Below are positions 34,328 to 42,070 of a stretch of DNA of 64,000 bases, piece by piece. Under the pieces are notes generated by a model. That model was not told the origin of the DNA. It did no database searches and was given only the letters and a program-made list of their open reading frames with translations. The number at the start of each line of letters is the position of its first letter. Within the stretch, counting starts at the first letter, position 1. The DNA comes from Barnesiella sp. An55 (lineage in GTDB: Bacteria; Bacteroidota; Bacteroidia; Bacteroidales; Barnesiellaceae). The stretch covers positions 1 through 64,000 of the forward strand of contig NZ_NFHZ01000010.1 of assembly GCF_002161555.1 (NCBI RefSeq), given 5' to 3'. The position numbers were made by a program, and so were the translations under genes.

Positions 34328-36763
34328 TTATCGAATGTTGGCAATACCTATAATATCGGCAAAGACACCGGCCGCCGTCACTTCGGCCCCGGCCCCGTAG
34401 CCCTTGATCACCATGGGATACTCGCGGTAGCGCTCGGTAGTAATCGAGATCACGTTGTTGCTCCCCTCGAGGTGATAGAAGGGGTGGGCCGACTCGACCT
34501 CGTGCAAACCCACTTCGACCTCGCCGTGGTCGAGTGTGGCAACAAAACGCAACACCTTGCCCCGGGATGCCACTTGCCGGCGATACGCCTCGAACTGCGC
34601 ATCGTAGTCGGGAATCGACCGCCAAAAGTCGTCGAGGCTCCCCGTGAAATACGACTCGGGGATAAAGAGATGTCGCTTCACATCGCTCTGCTCCACCCGA
34701 TAACCCGCCTCGCGAGCCAGAATCACCAGCTTGCGTATCACATCCTGGCCGCACAGGTCGATGCGGGGGTCGGGCTCGCTGTAACCCGCCTCCTGCGCCA
34801 TACGCACAGCCCGGCTCAGCGGCACCTCGGCACTCACCACGTTGAAGATATAGTTGAGCGTACCCGAAACAACCGCCTCGATCTTGAGTATCTTGTCACC
34901 ACTGTTGATGAGGTTGTTGATGGTATTGATAATCGGGAGTCCCGCGCCCACATTGGTCTCGAAGAGGAACTTCACGTCGCGCTTGCGGGCCGTCTGCTTC
35001 AGTTCCCGATACAGGTCATACGACCCCGAAGCCGCAATCTTGTTCGATGCCACCACCGACACGTTGTGGTCGAGCAGCGACCGGTACAGCGCAGCAATAT
35101 CGGCACTGGCGGTACAATCGACAAAAACCGAGTTGAAGATATTCATCTCGACAATCTCGTCTTTGATTTTCTGGGGCGAAGCCGGCTCGCCGCAACGGTC
35201 GAGCAGGTCGAGACTCTGCTCGATATCGATACCCTCGCGGTCGAAGAGACACTTGCGCGAATTGGCAATACCCACCAACCGCAACTGCAAAGCCTTGGTC
35301 TCGAGCAACCGCTGCTGTTGCTTGCAAATCTGGCGCAGCAAGTCGCGCCCCACGGTTCCCACCCCGGCAATAAAAAGGTTGAGCACCTGGGTCTCGGAGA
35401 GGAAGAACGAGTCGTGTATCACATTGAGCGCCTTGCGCAGGCTGTCGCGGGCAATGACAAACGAGATATTGGTCTCCGACGCCCCCTGGGCACAGGCAAT
35501 CACGTTGATACCGTTACGGCCCAACACATTGAACAGCTTGCCCGCAATGCCGGGGGTATGCTTCATGTTCTCGCCCACGATGGCCACGGTAGCCAACTCC
35601 TTCTCGGCCTCGATACCGCTGATTTCGCCTACGGCAATCTCCTCCTTGAACTCCTCGCGCAGCACCCGCACGGCCAAATCGGCATCGGCGTTGCGCACGG
35701 CAAACGTCGTATTGTTCTCCGACGAAGCCTGCGACACAAGAAACACACTGATTCCCGACTGGGCCAGCCGATGGAATATGCGCGAATTGATACCAATCAC
35801 CCCCACCATGCCCATACCCGAGAGGGTGATGAGGCAGGTATCGTTGATCGACGAGATACCCTTGATGGCCTTCCCTTCGATATGGGAATGGTCGGCCGAG
35901 ATGAGCGTACCGGGAGCCGACGGATTGAACGTGTTCTTGATTAAGATAGGAATATTCTTGTGAAACACCGGATAAATCGTGGGCGGATAAATGACCTTCG
36001 CTCCGAAGTTACACAGCTCCATCGCCTCGGTAAACGACAAATGCTCAATCACATAGGCCGTATTGATTACCCGTGGGTCGGCCGTCATGAAGCCATCGAC
36101 ATCGGTCCAAATCTCGAGCTGCGAAGCCCCGAGCGCCGTAGCCAGAATGGCCGCCGTGTAGTCCGACCCGCCCCGCCCCAGGTTGGTCACGTCGCCCGTC
36201 GCGCGGTCCGAAGCGATAAAGCCCGGAACCACCGCCACCCGGGGTAGCTCGGCAAAATAACGTTTCACCAGTTTGTTGGTCTCATCGAAATCGACAATGT
36301 GTTTGCCATATTGGCGACGGGTCTTGATAAAGAAGCGGGCATCGTAGTGAACCGCCCCCTCGATAACCCTACTCACAATGAGCGACGAAAGGCGCTCGCC
36401 ATAACTCACAATCGTGTCGAGCGTCTTGGTCGAGAGATCTTTGATGAGCGATACCCCCTTGAAGATATTGCCCAACTCGCCCAGCAGTGGATCGATGAGC
36501 GCCAGCAGTTCTGCCTGCCGCGACACCTCGACGGCTTGACTCACCATCGCCTTGTGACGCTCGACAATAGCCCCGAAGAGACTCTCGTACCCATCGCCGC
36601 CCTCCACGGCCACTCGGGCCGTTTCGATAAGCCGGTCGGTGATTCCGCCCAAAGCCGATACCACAACAATGACCGGTTCGTGACAACGTTCTACTATCTG
36701 TTTGACACTCGACATGCTCTCGACCGAACCTACCGAAGTGCCTCCGAATTTCAATACTTTCAT
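34328..36763 (-). CDS. thrA: Bifunctional aspartokinase/homoserine dehydrogenase I
   Basis: An 811-residue fusion. Aspartokinase spans about 1-290 (MKVLKFGGTSVGSVESM, FVLNRGGSDYTAA-type GRGGSDYTAAILATALGA), two ACT domains about 310-455 that bind feedback inhibitors such as threonine, and homoserine dehydrogenase from about 465 (NLFIAGVGTVGRDLLRQI for NAD(P), FETNVGAGLPIINTINNL). It catalyses the first and third steps from aspartate to threonine and methionine. It heads a two-gene unit with the homoserine kinase. Upstream lies a leader ORF with threonine codons and terminator hairpins, so transcription attenuation by threonine is likely in addition to allostery. Confidence 0.95.
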   Translation of the reverse strand: MKVLKFGGTSVGSVESMSSVKQIVERCHEPVIVVVSALGGITDRLIETARVAVEGGDGYESLFGAIVERHKAMVSQAVEVSRQAELLALIDPLLGELGNIFKGVSLIKDLSTKTLDTIVSYGERLSSLIVSRVIEGAVHYDARFFIKTRRQYGKHIVDFDETNKLVKRYFAELPRVAVVPGFIASDRATGDVTNLGRGGSDYTAAILATALGASQLEIWTDVDGFMTADPRVINTAYVIEHLSFTEAMELCNFGAKVIYPPTIYPVFHKNIPILIKNTFNPSAPGTLISADHSHIEGKAIKGISSINDTCLITLSGMGMVGVIGINSRIFHRLAQSGISVFLVSQASSENNTTFAVRNADADLAVRVLREEFKEEIAVGEISGIEAEKELATVAIVGENMKHTPGIAGKLFNVLGRNGINVIACAQGASETNISFVIARDSLRKALNVIHDSFFLSETQVLNLFIAGVGTVGRDLLRQICKQQQRLLETKALQLRLVGIANSRKCLFDREGIDIEQSLDLLDRCGEPASPQKIKDEIVEMNIFNSVFVDCTASADIAALYRSLLDHNVSVVASNKIAASGSYDLYRELKQTARKRDVKFLFETNVGAGLPIINTINNLINSGDKILKIEAVVSGTLNYIFNVVSAEVPLSRAVRMAQEAGYSEPDPRIDLCGQDVIRKLVILAREAGYRVEQSDVKRHLFIPESYFTGSLDDFWRSIPDYDAQFEAYRRQVASRGKVLRFVATLDHGEVEVGLHEVESAHPFYHLEGSNNVISITTERYREYPMVIKGYGAGAEVTAAGVFADIIGIANIR

Positions 36764-36841
36764 ATCTGCACTATTCTATCGGCACAGCCTCGCCCCCCTC
36801 CTTGGGAAAAGCGAGCTACACCCGTTCAAAAAAATTGGTTG

Positions 36842-36866
36842 AAAAAAACGATATCGAAACGATATC
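36842..36866 (-). terminator. Second terminator-like hairpin in the thrA leader
   Basis: On minus, GATATCG-TTT-CGATATC is a perfect 7-base-pair hairpin followed by G and seven T. It lies 16 bases after the U-tract of the first terminator, making a tandem pair before thrA. Confidence 0.6.
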
Positions 36867-36875
36867 TATCGAAAC

Positions 36876-36917
36876 AAAAAAGCAACATCCTCCCCCCTAA
36901 GGGGTGGTACCTGTTGC
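36876..36917 (-). terminator. Attenuator terminator of the thrA operon
   Basis: On minus, GCAACA at 36917-36912 pairs with TGTTGC at 36887-36882, with CCCC/GGGG pairing inside around a TTA loop, then six T. The 5' arm contains the last Thr codons of the leader ORF and the loop holds its TAG stop. A ribosome stalled on those codons would itself prevent the hairpin from forming. Confidence 0.8.
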
Positions 36918-36959
36918 AGTCATGCAATTACCGAGTAGTATATGCAGTAGTTCGATCAT
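36897..36959 (-). CDS. Threonine-rich leader peptide of the thrA operon
   Basis: A 20-residue ORF, ATG at 36959 and TAG at 36899-36897. Its last eight residues are MTATGTTP, with four Thr codons (ACT, ACA, ACC, ACC), and the first part has two Ile codons (ATC, ATA), as the thrL leader of E. coli carries both. The ATG at residue 13 could also be the real start. It lies about 80 bases after the predicted RNA start, overlaps the 5' arm of the terminator, and is followed by thrA about 135 bases downstream. That combination is hard to explain by chance. I propose ribosome-mediated attenuation by charged tRNA-Thr (perhaps tRNA-Ile). Confidence 0.72.
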   Translation of the reverse strand: MIELLHILLGNCMTATGTTP

Positions 36960-37045
36960 GGTGTTGTCTCTTTCGGGGGCCTACCCTCGGCTGCCACCGA
37001 CAGCGAGAGGTCTGCCAGATATTATTAAAAACATCTCTTGTTTTG

Positions 37046-37078
37046 CAAAAGTAATCTTTTTTTTATTTTTCCAGCAGA
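37046..37078 (-). promoter_or_regulatory. Promoter of the thrA leader and operon
   Basis: On minus: TCTG (37078-37075), a 21-base A-rich spacer, then TACTTTTG (37053-37046). The -7 is a full match, the -33 has one mismatch. Predicted RNA start near 37039. Confidence 0.65.
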
Positions 37079-37261
37079 TTAATCGCAAAATGATTTATAA
37101 GATTCCCATTTCTTTTACAATTTTATATTTTCAGAGGGAATTTAAACAGCATTTTGAAATTGTCGTTTTGCCACAGAAGATACCGGGGAGAAAAGAGTCG
37201 CAAAGTTTTTTCCCGGCAAAATGTTATTTTCTCCCGCAAATGACTATTTTTGTAGAGCCAA

Positions 37262-37319
37262 ACAGGAGATTCCAAGCGTGGAGCAGCATCGCATCGGGAA
37301 CATCCCGGCACTCTCCTGT
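37262..37319 (+). promoter_or_regulatory. Branched 5' leader structure of ansA
   Basis: ACAGGAGA (37262-37269) pairs with TCTCCTGT (37312-37319), enclosing two hairpins, TCCA-AGCG-TGGA and CGGGA-ACA-TCCCG: a three-way junction starting almost at the predicted RNA start (after TATTTTTG, 37245-37252). It ends 24 bases before the ATG, so it could control initiation. No known riboswitch class is recognised. Confidence 0.35.
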
Positions 37320-37343
37320 CCCCACTTTGTAAAACCATTGTGT

Positions 37344-38390
37344 ATGTCTGAAAATATAACATCGGTTCTTATCATCTACACCGGTGGCACCATCGGAATG
37401 GTAGAGAACAGCAAGACGGGAAGTCTCGAACCGTTCAACTTTCACCATCTCCTCGACAAAGTACCCGAGTTGCGACAACTCGGATTCTCCATCTCGACCG
37501 TGCAATTCGAACCCCCCATCGATTCCTCCGAAATAGAACCCGACTCGTGGGTAAAACTCGTACACATCATTGCCGACAACTACGACCTGTTCGACGGCTT
37601 TGTCGTGCTGCACGGTACCGACACAATGGCCTACACGGCTTCGGCCCTGAGCTTCATGCTCGAGAACCTCAACAAGCCCGTTATCCTCACCGGCTCGCAA
37701 CTGCCCATCGGCATGCTGCGCACCGACGGTAAAGAGAATCTTATCACCGCCATCGAAATCGCCGCCGCCAAAAACAGTGCCGGCGAACCACTGGTACCCG
37801 AGGTGTGCATCTTCTTCGGCAACCACCTGTTGCGCGGCAACCGCACCACCAAAATCAGCGCCGAGAGTTTCAATGCCTTCGTATCGACCAACTACCCGCC
37901 GCTGGCCCAGGTAGGCGTGCACATCCACTACGACGAGAACCAGATCGCCCGCGTCACCCACAAACCGCTGCGCCCCCACTACCTGATGAATACCAACATC
38001 GTGGTACTGAAACTATTCCCCGGCATCTCGGAACAGACCGTGCGCTCCATCCTGGAGATTCCGGGACTGAAAGGGGTGGTGCTCGAAACCTTCGGCTCGG
38101 GCAATGCTCCGGTCAAGGAGTGGTTCCTCAACCTGCTCAAAGAGGCGGTGGACAAAGGCATCGTCATTGTCAATGTGAGCCAGTGCATGGGCGGCACCGT
38201 GCAGATGAGCCGCTACGGCACGGGCAGCAAGCTCGAGAACGCCGGCGTGGTGAGCGGATACGACAGCACGACCGAGGCCGTACTCACCAAACTCATGTTC
38301 CTCTTCGGGCACAAGTACCCCTCGAAAGTGGTCAAGGAGAACATGAACTGTTCGCTCAGCGGCGAGATTACCCTCACGCTGCACAACTAA
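37344..38390 (+). CDS. ansA: L-asparaginase, type I
   Basis: A 348-residue cytoplasmic asparaginase: asparagine to aspartate and ammonia. Catalytic threonines are in IIYTGGTIGMVEN (about 12-24) and VLHGTDTMAYTASAL (about 90-104), with the following SQLPIGMLRTDGKENL. There is no signal peptide, and length matches the AnsA type. The MSENITSVLI start at 37344 is the family norm; the earlier in-frame ATG would add a 41-residue non-conserved tail covering the structured leader. Divergent from thrA, so aspartate supply and aspartate use share one intergenic region. Confidence 0.92.
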   Translation: MSENITSVLIIYTGGTIGMVENSKTGSLEPFNFHHLLDKVPELRQLGFSISTVQFEPPIDSSEIEPDSWVKLVHIIADNYDLFDGFVVLHGTDTMAYTASALSFMLENLNKPVILTGSQLPIGMLRTDGKENLITAIEIAAAKNSAGEPLVPEVCIFFGNHLLRGNRTTKISAESFNAFVSTNYPPLAQVGVHIHYDENQIARVTHKPLRPHYLMNTNIVVLKLFPGISEQTVRSILEIPGLKGVVLETFGSGNAPVKEWFLNLLKEAVDKGIVIVNVSQCMGGTVQMSRYGTGSKLENAGVVSGYDSTTEAVLTKLMFLFGHKYPSKVVKENMNCSLSGEITLTLHN

Positions 38391-38452
38391 AAAGCAATTC
38401 TGTTTTATCGGGATGAATATACGTGTGAAACGAAGTGTAACCCACCTTCGCT

Positions 38453-38908
38453 TCACCTCTCTTTGCCCATCGTCATCCAGCCGGCCACGATGATGAGAAG
38501 AATAGCCAAAGCAAAAATCAGAATCAGAAAGAGGCTGACAGCCACCATCTGCGCCACACCCATTGTAATATAGAGGAAGAGACACATGACCAAAGTCTTG
38601 ATGCGGCCAACGATATGCGACATCTGGCGATAGACCGGCTCACGGTTCGCATCGGTTATCTCGACCGGATAGTTGCACCACTTGGGGTGACGCTGCAACC
38701 AGGTGAGCAGCCCATACAGCACCAGGGCTATTGCAGGCAACAAGAGTGCGGTCGAGGCATCGCCCCAGCGATCCACTTCGCCCTGGGCGTTAAAGTGCAG
38801 GGGCACTTCGGCCCGATTGTCGAACTGAATCCACACACCTACAACCCATGCGGCGAGCAGGAAAAACAGCGCCGGTACCTCACTCCAGAATCGTTTCATG
38901 ACAATCAC
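38453..38908 (-). CDS. DUF1648-domain membrane protein
   Basis: A 151-residue membrane protein with four hydrophobic segments. The DUF1648 signature is visible in the N-terminal VPLHFNAQGEVDRWGDASTALLLPAIALVLYGLL. Homologues include the N-terminal part of Bacillus SdpI, an immunity and signalling protein, but function here is unknown. It may start at 38899 (MKRFWS) rather than 38908. It lies 20 bases after apbE on the same strand, so it is probably the last gene of the mntP-apbE unit. A hairpin (GTGAA...TTCAC) overlaps its stop codon. Confidence 0.75.
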   Translation of the reverse strand: MIVMKRFWSEVPALFFLLAAWVVGVWIQFDNRAEVPLHFNAQGEVDRWGDASTALLLPAIALVLYGLLTWLQRHPKWCNYPVEITDANREPVYRQMSHIVGRIKTLVMCLFLYITMGVAQMVAVSLFLILIFALAILLIIVAGWMTMGKER

Positions 38909-38928
38909 GGTTTACTATCGGGTTTGTT

Positions 38929-39954
38929 CTATCTCTTCACAATCAGTTTCTGCATACCGGGAGTCACCCAGCAGTCGATACGAGCCGTATCGGTAGGGTT
39001 CTGGTAGAGGAAGAGCGCCTCTACCCCCGGCAGCGAATCGACCAATACCCGGCTGCGCTCAAGCCCCATTACCATGAAGGCCGTGGCATAGGCGTCGGCC
39101 GTCATACAGTCGGGAGCCAACACCGTAGCACTCAACAACGAGTGCTGCACGGGATAGCCCGTCACCGGGTCTATGGTGTGGGCAATGCGTTTGCCATCGA
39201 CCACGCGATAGTTACGATAGTTGCCCGAGGTGGCCAGGCCACCCTCGCTCATCTGCAATACCTCTTCGATGGTACCCGCTTCGCCCCCTTCGATCGTAGG
39301 ACGGTTCACCCCCACCCGCCAGGGTTTCCCCTCGGAATTGCGGCCGCGCACCACCACCTCGCCACCGATCTCGACCATATAGTCGTCGATGCCACGGTCG
39401 GCAAGCAGCTGACCTATCACATCACAGGCATAACCCTTGGCAATAGCCGAGAAGTTGAGCGTAACGGCCGAGTCGCTCTTGACCACATGGTGATTCTTGA
39501 GCGAGAGTTTGTCCATCCCCACGTGAGAGAGCAGGCTATCGACCTGAGTCGAATCGGGGAATATCCCCTGCTTGAACCCGAATCCCCAGGCATTGACCAG
39601 CGGCGATACCGTGGGGTCGAAAGCTCCGCCCGTGCGGCGATAGACCTGCTGCGAGGCGGCAAACACACGTTCGAACCACGCATCGGTCTCGATCGGTTCG
39701 CCCCGGTTCACCCGCGTGATGAGCGACGTGTCGTTGAAGGGCGACAGCGAGCCGTCGAACCGCAGCAACTGCTGCTTAATCTCTTCGGCCAACGACTCGT
39801 CCGATTTATACGTGATGTGATAGAGGGTACCAAAGATGAGACCCTCGTCATACTGGTAAGTCACCTTGTCGCAACGGCGCATGGTGCTGGCGACAAAAAA
39901 GACCACCAGAAAAAGCACCACGGCTACCCACGAACGTGCATATCGTCTATCCAT
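38929..39954 (-). CDS. apbE: FAD:protein FMN transferase ApbE
   Basis: A 341-residue flavin transferase that attaches FMN covalently to threonine in targets such as Rnf and Nqr subunits, outside the inner membrane. It has an N-terminal membrane anchor (about 8-24; the cysteine that follows is not in a good lipobox), the SAIAKGYACDVIGQLL and DYMVEIGGEVVVRG FAD-binding segments, GLATSGNYRNYRVVDGKRIAHTIDP, and the metal-binding TADAYATAFMVMG motif near the C-terminus. The gap to mntP is only 9 bases. The flavoprotein client is not in this window. Confidence 0.93.
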   Translation of the reverse strand: MDRRYARSWVAVVLFLVVFFVASTMRRCDKVTYQYDEGLIFGTLYHITYKSDESLAEEIKQQLLRFDGSLSPFNDTSLITRVNRGEPIETDAWFERVFAASQQVYRRTGGAFDPTVSPLVNAWGFGFKQGIFPDSTQVDSLLSHVGMDKLSLKNHHVVKSDSAVTLNFSAIAKGYACDVIGQLLADRGIDDYMVEIGGEVVVRGRNSEGKPWRVGVNRPTIEGGEAGTIEEVLQMSEGGLATSGNYRNYRVVDGKRIAHTIDPVTGYPVQHSLLSATVLAPDCMTADAYATAFMVMGLERSRVLVDSLPGVEALFLYQNPTDTARIDCWVTPGMQKLIVKR

Positions 39955-39963
39955 AACCGTCTC

Positions 39964-40530
39964 TTAAAAATAGATATGTTCCAACAGAATTTTCACCCCG
40001 AGACCGATGAGAATCACCCCACCCAGCACCTCGGCATAGTGGTGAATGTGGCGCCCGAACTGGCGACCCACCCACAGACCGGCCACCGAAAACAGAAAGG
40101 TGACACCGGCAATGACAACCGTGGGGAGCAGCATCGACATGTTGAGGAAGGCAAACGAGATACCCACCGCCAGCGCATCGATGCTCGTGGCCAGCGACAG
40201 CCCCACGAGCGTACGCGTGTCCGAAGGGTCCATGCAGCAGGGCTCCTCCTCGTTCTTGCGGGGCCACCCCTCCCAAATCATCTTGGCGCCCAGGAAAAGC
40301 AACACCCCGAAGGCTACCCAGTGGTCATACGCCTCGATATAGCTCTTGAACCCGATACCCAGACTCCAGCCGATGAGTGGCATCGCCCCTTGAAACAGGG
40401 CCATGAAACAGGCAATCTTCAACACGCGCGACCACTTGAAGGGCTTCAGCAGCACACCCGAGGTAAGTGATACGGCAAAACTGTCCATACACAGCCCCAC
40501 CGCCAAAACAAAAAGAGCTAATAGCGACAC
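39964..40530 (-). CDS. mntP: Manganese efflux pump MntP
   Basis: A 188-residue membrane protein with six helices arranged as two repeats, each with a conserved acidic site: LAVGLCMDSFAVSLTSG and LSLATSIDALAVGISFAF. This is the MntP (YebN) family, which exports manganese. A histidine/cysteine stretch in the central loop (EEEPCCMDPSD) may bind metal. Its own promoter (40557-40587) gives a leader under 30 bases, too short for the yybP-ykoY manganese riboswitch often found before mntP. Probable operon mntP-apbE-DUF1648. Confidence 0.92.
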   Translation of the reverse strand: MSLLALFVLAVGLCMDSFAVSLTSGVLLKPFKWSRVLKIACFMALFQGAMPLIGWSLGIGFKSYIEAYDHWVAFGVLLFLGAKMIWEGWPRKNEEEPCCMDPSDTRTLVGLSLATSIDALAVGISFAFLNMSMLLPTVVIAGVTFLFSVAGLWVGRQFGRHIHHYAEVLGGVILIGLGVKILLEHIYF

Positions 40531-40556
40531 AAGTTATTTCGATTATTGTTTGGGTA

Positions 40557-40587
40557 CAAAGGTACAAAAGTTCCCGGCTTGCCCAAC
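40557..40587 (-). promoter_or_regulatory. Promoter of mntP
   Basis: On minus: GTTG region ending at 40584, a 19-base spacer and TACCTTTG (40564-40557), a full -7 match. The structured region starting at 40668 lies outside the mntP transcript. Confidence 0.6.
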
Positions 40588-40667
40588 ACTCACGCCTGAA
40601 CAATTTGCGCTCGCCCTCATCCCACTTGCCGGAAGCCCGAGAGATTGTAAAACGATGCACGCCCCTG

Positions 40668-40945
40668 CTACCCGACAGTTACCCGGGGACACAATAAAGC
40701 GGGGGAATCGCAGCCGTCGGTAGTTACGGTTCCTCCGCTATCACACACATAACACAGTATATATAGAAAACACCTCACGGTGCAGAAAGGTTCACGGGAG
40801 AGGACTTTTGACGGGGTGTGACCGAGGGGAGCGAAAACCCTCGACGGAGGAACCGTAGGCCGGGTCGTACCCGGGTACCCCTGGGTTTCGAACCGGGAAA
40901 AGAGCATGTCCTCCTCTCCGACAAGCGGTTATGGCATCGCTTGCA
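40668..40945 (+). ncRNA. Candidate structured noncoding RNA
   Basis: A gene-free GC-rich stretch with many exact stems. 40725-40737 pairs with 40845-40857 (13 of 13 bases). Inside, 40741-40746 pairs with 40816-40821 and 40823-40828 with 40838-40843, giving a three-way junction with linkers of 1 to 3 bases. Upstream, 40668-40676 pairs with 40716-40723; downstream, 40860-40865 pairs with 40869-40874 and 40923-40927 with 40938-40942. A plus-oriented terminator at 41060 lies downstream, which favours the plus strand. No promoter was found. Not recognised as RNase P, tmRNA, SRP or 6S RNA. Confidence 0.4.
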
Positions 40946-41059
40946 TCCCATAAAACAAGTTCCTACCCGTTTTGTTTGCCTGCTCGAAACTATTTTTACA
41001 CACCACCTGCAACGGACTGGCGAGACTCACTCTCATCCTGTTCTTGGACCGTATATACG

Positions 41060-41116
41060 AAACGGAAGAGGGATTTCCACCTGGCAGCGGGAATCCCTCT
41101 TCCGTTTCCTTTTTAA
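41060..41116 (+). terminator. Strong terminator, plus-strand orientation
   Basis: AAACGGAAGAGGGATT (41060-41075) pairs perfectly with AATCCCTCTTCCGTTT (41092-41107), then CCTTTTT. The nearest annotated plus-strand gene upstream is ansA, more than 2.6 kb away, so it implies an unannotated plus-strand transcript. It may also help stop the minus-strand gene at 41141, though no T-run follows on that strand. Confidence 0.75.
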
Positions 41117-41140
41117 TTTAAACTGACCGGCTCCAAATGG

Positions 41141-41635
41141 TTATTTGCCCCGGCCCTTATGCTTGGCGTTCTTTCCACCGTGCCACTTCATCATGGCCCG
41201 CGGAAATTTCATTTGAGCGTTCTTGAACTTGAACATCTTCTCGCTCGACAAGAAAGTCTTGAATTTGTTGTAATACTCGCGGTCGAGTTGCGCCATCTTC
41301 TCATCTTTCTCGAGCAGAGCCTGTGCGGCCTTTTCATACTCGGTATCCGATACCGTGCTCTTCGAGTGCGCTACCTTGCGGGCAAAGTCGCGAGCCTCCT
41401 TGTCGATTTTCCACTTCTTCGACTCCAGCTCTTCATACAGGGGGAAGAACTGTTTGGCCTCCTGCTCGGTGAGTTTCATCTGCTCCTTCATGTAATCGCG
41501 ACGGAACTGGCAGAACTGCTCATATTTTGCCTTGCGTTGCTCTTGGGTTTCGGCACCCGCTTTGTTTTGTGCCACCAGCGACACCGGCATTCCGCTCAAC
41601 ACGATTACCCACAATACTAAAATCACTTTTTTCAT
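41141..41635 (-). CDS. Spy/CpxP-like periplasmic stress protein
   Basis: A 164-residue exported protein (signal peptide about 1-22), highly charged and helical. Its EQMKLTEQEAKQFFPLYEEL segment resembles the LTxxQ-type motifs of the Spy/CpxP group, ATP-independent periplasmic chaperones and stress sensors. The C-terminus is Lys/His/Gly-rich (KWHGGKNAKHKGRGK), which could bind metal or anionic surfaces. An upstream ATG (41641) adds two residues. It is the third gene of an ECF sigma operon, so it is probably a target or part of the sensing loop. Confidence 0.75.
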   Translation of the reverse strand: MKKVILVLWVIVLSGMPVSLVAQNKAGAETQEQRKAKYEQFCQFRRDYMKEQMKLTEQEAKQFFPLYEELESKKWKIDKEARDFARKVAHSKSTVSDTEYEKAAQALLEKDEKMAQLDREYYNKFKTFLSSEKMFKFKNAQMKFPRAMMKWHGGKNAKHKGRGK

Positions 41636-41658
41636 AACCATCTCTCGTCCATAGTTGT

Positions 41659-42027
41659 TTAATAATCGCCCTCGGTATATAACATTTCATATGCCGTGTA
41701 ATCATCGACATAGTGGGCAATCCATTCATCTTCGACCGTGCTCTCTTCGGGAGCCGAGGCCGTCATCTCCACCTGGGGAGTCTCGCCTTTCTCGACCGAG
41801 AATATACCGGTAAACATCTTCATCATGAGCCATACGCCCGCAAACATGGCAGCCATATAGACCCACGGCCTTACCCTGAGCCACAACGTAGGCTGCTCGG
41901 GCAACGGGATTTCCCGCTCGGGCAGGCTATCGACCATCTTCTCGGTGAAATCGGCAAAATAGTCCTCGGGGACCTTCATACCGTGTTTACGGCCGATCTC
42001 ATCTAATAGGGGAGTCTTCTTTTCCAT
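41659..42027 (-). CDS. Single-pass membrane protein, probable anti-sigma factor
   Basis: A 122-residue protein: a cytoplasmic N-terminal part of about 50 residues with VPEDYFADFTEKMVDSLP, one membrane helix (about 55-73) and an acidic extracytoplasmic C-terminus (EESTVEDEWIAHYVDDYTAYEML). Size, topology and position directly after an ECF sigma gene suit an anti-sigma factor, although no ZAS zinc motif is visible. It lies 43 bases after the sigma gene and 23 before the Spy-like gene. Confidence 0.65.
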   Translation of the reverse strand: MEKKTPLLDEIGRKHGMKVPEDYFADFTEKMVDSLPEREIPLPEQPTLWLRVRPWVYMAAMFAGVWLMMKMFTGIFSVEKGETPQVEMTASAPEESTVEDEWIAHYVDDYTAYEMLYTEGDY

Positions 42028-42070
42028 AGCTACACCTTTTGTTTGTTAGACGCAAATTGAATGAAAAGGT

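Larger units (their letters stand above)
36764..37343. other. Control region between divergent thrA and ansA
   Basis: This 580-base gap holds, on the minus strand, the thrA promoter (37078-37046), a leader ORF (36959-36897), a terminator (36917-36882 with U-tract to 36876) and a second terminator-like hairpin (36866-36850, U-tract 36848-36842). On the plus strand it holds the ansA -7 box (37245-37252) and a branched leader (37262-37319). The rest is AT-rich without visible features. Confidence 0.6.

Noticed and set aside
33530-35944. An 804-codon open frame antisense to thrA and the homoserine kinase gene
   Set aside because: It is a by-product of the GC-rich third positions of the real minus-strand genes; its translation has no recognisable domains.
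40531-40556. yybP-ykoY manganese riboswitch before mntP
   Set aside because: The promoter at 40557 leaves a leader of under 30 bases, too short for that riboswitch.
40860-40900. tRNA-like T-loop GGTTTCGAACC
   Set aside because: The loop and stem lengths do not fit a T-arm on either strand and there is no acceptor or anticodon arm.
40668-40907. Minus-strand 79-codon ORF in the structured region
   Set aside because: Cys/Pro/Thr-rich translation with no family; stems explain the conservation-like pattern better.
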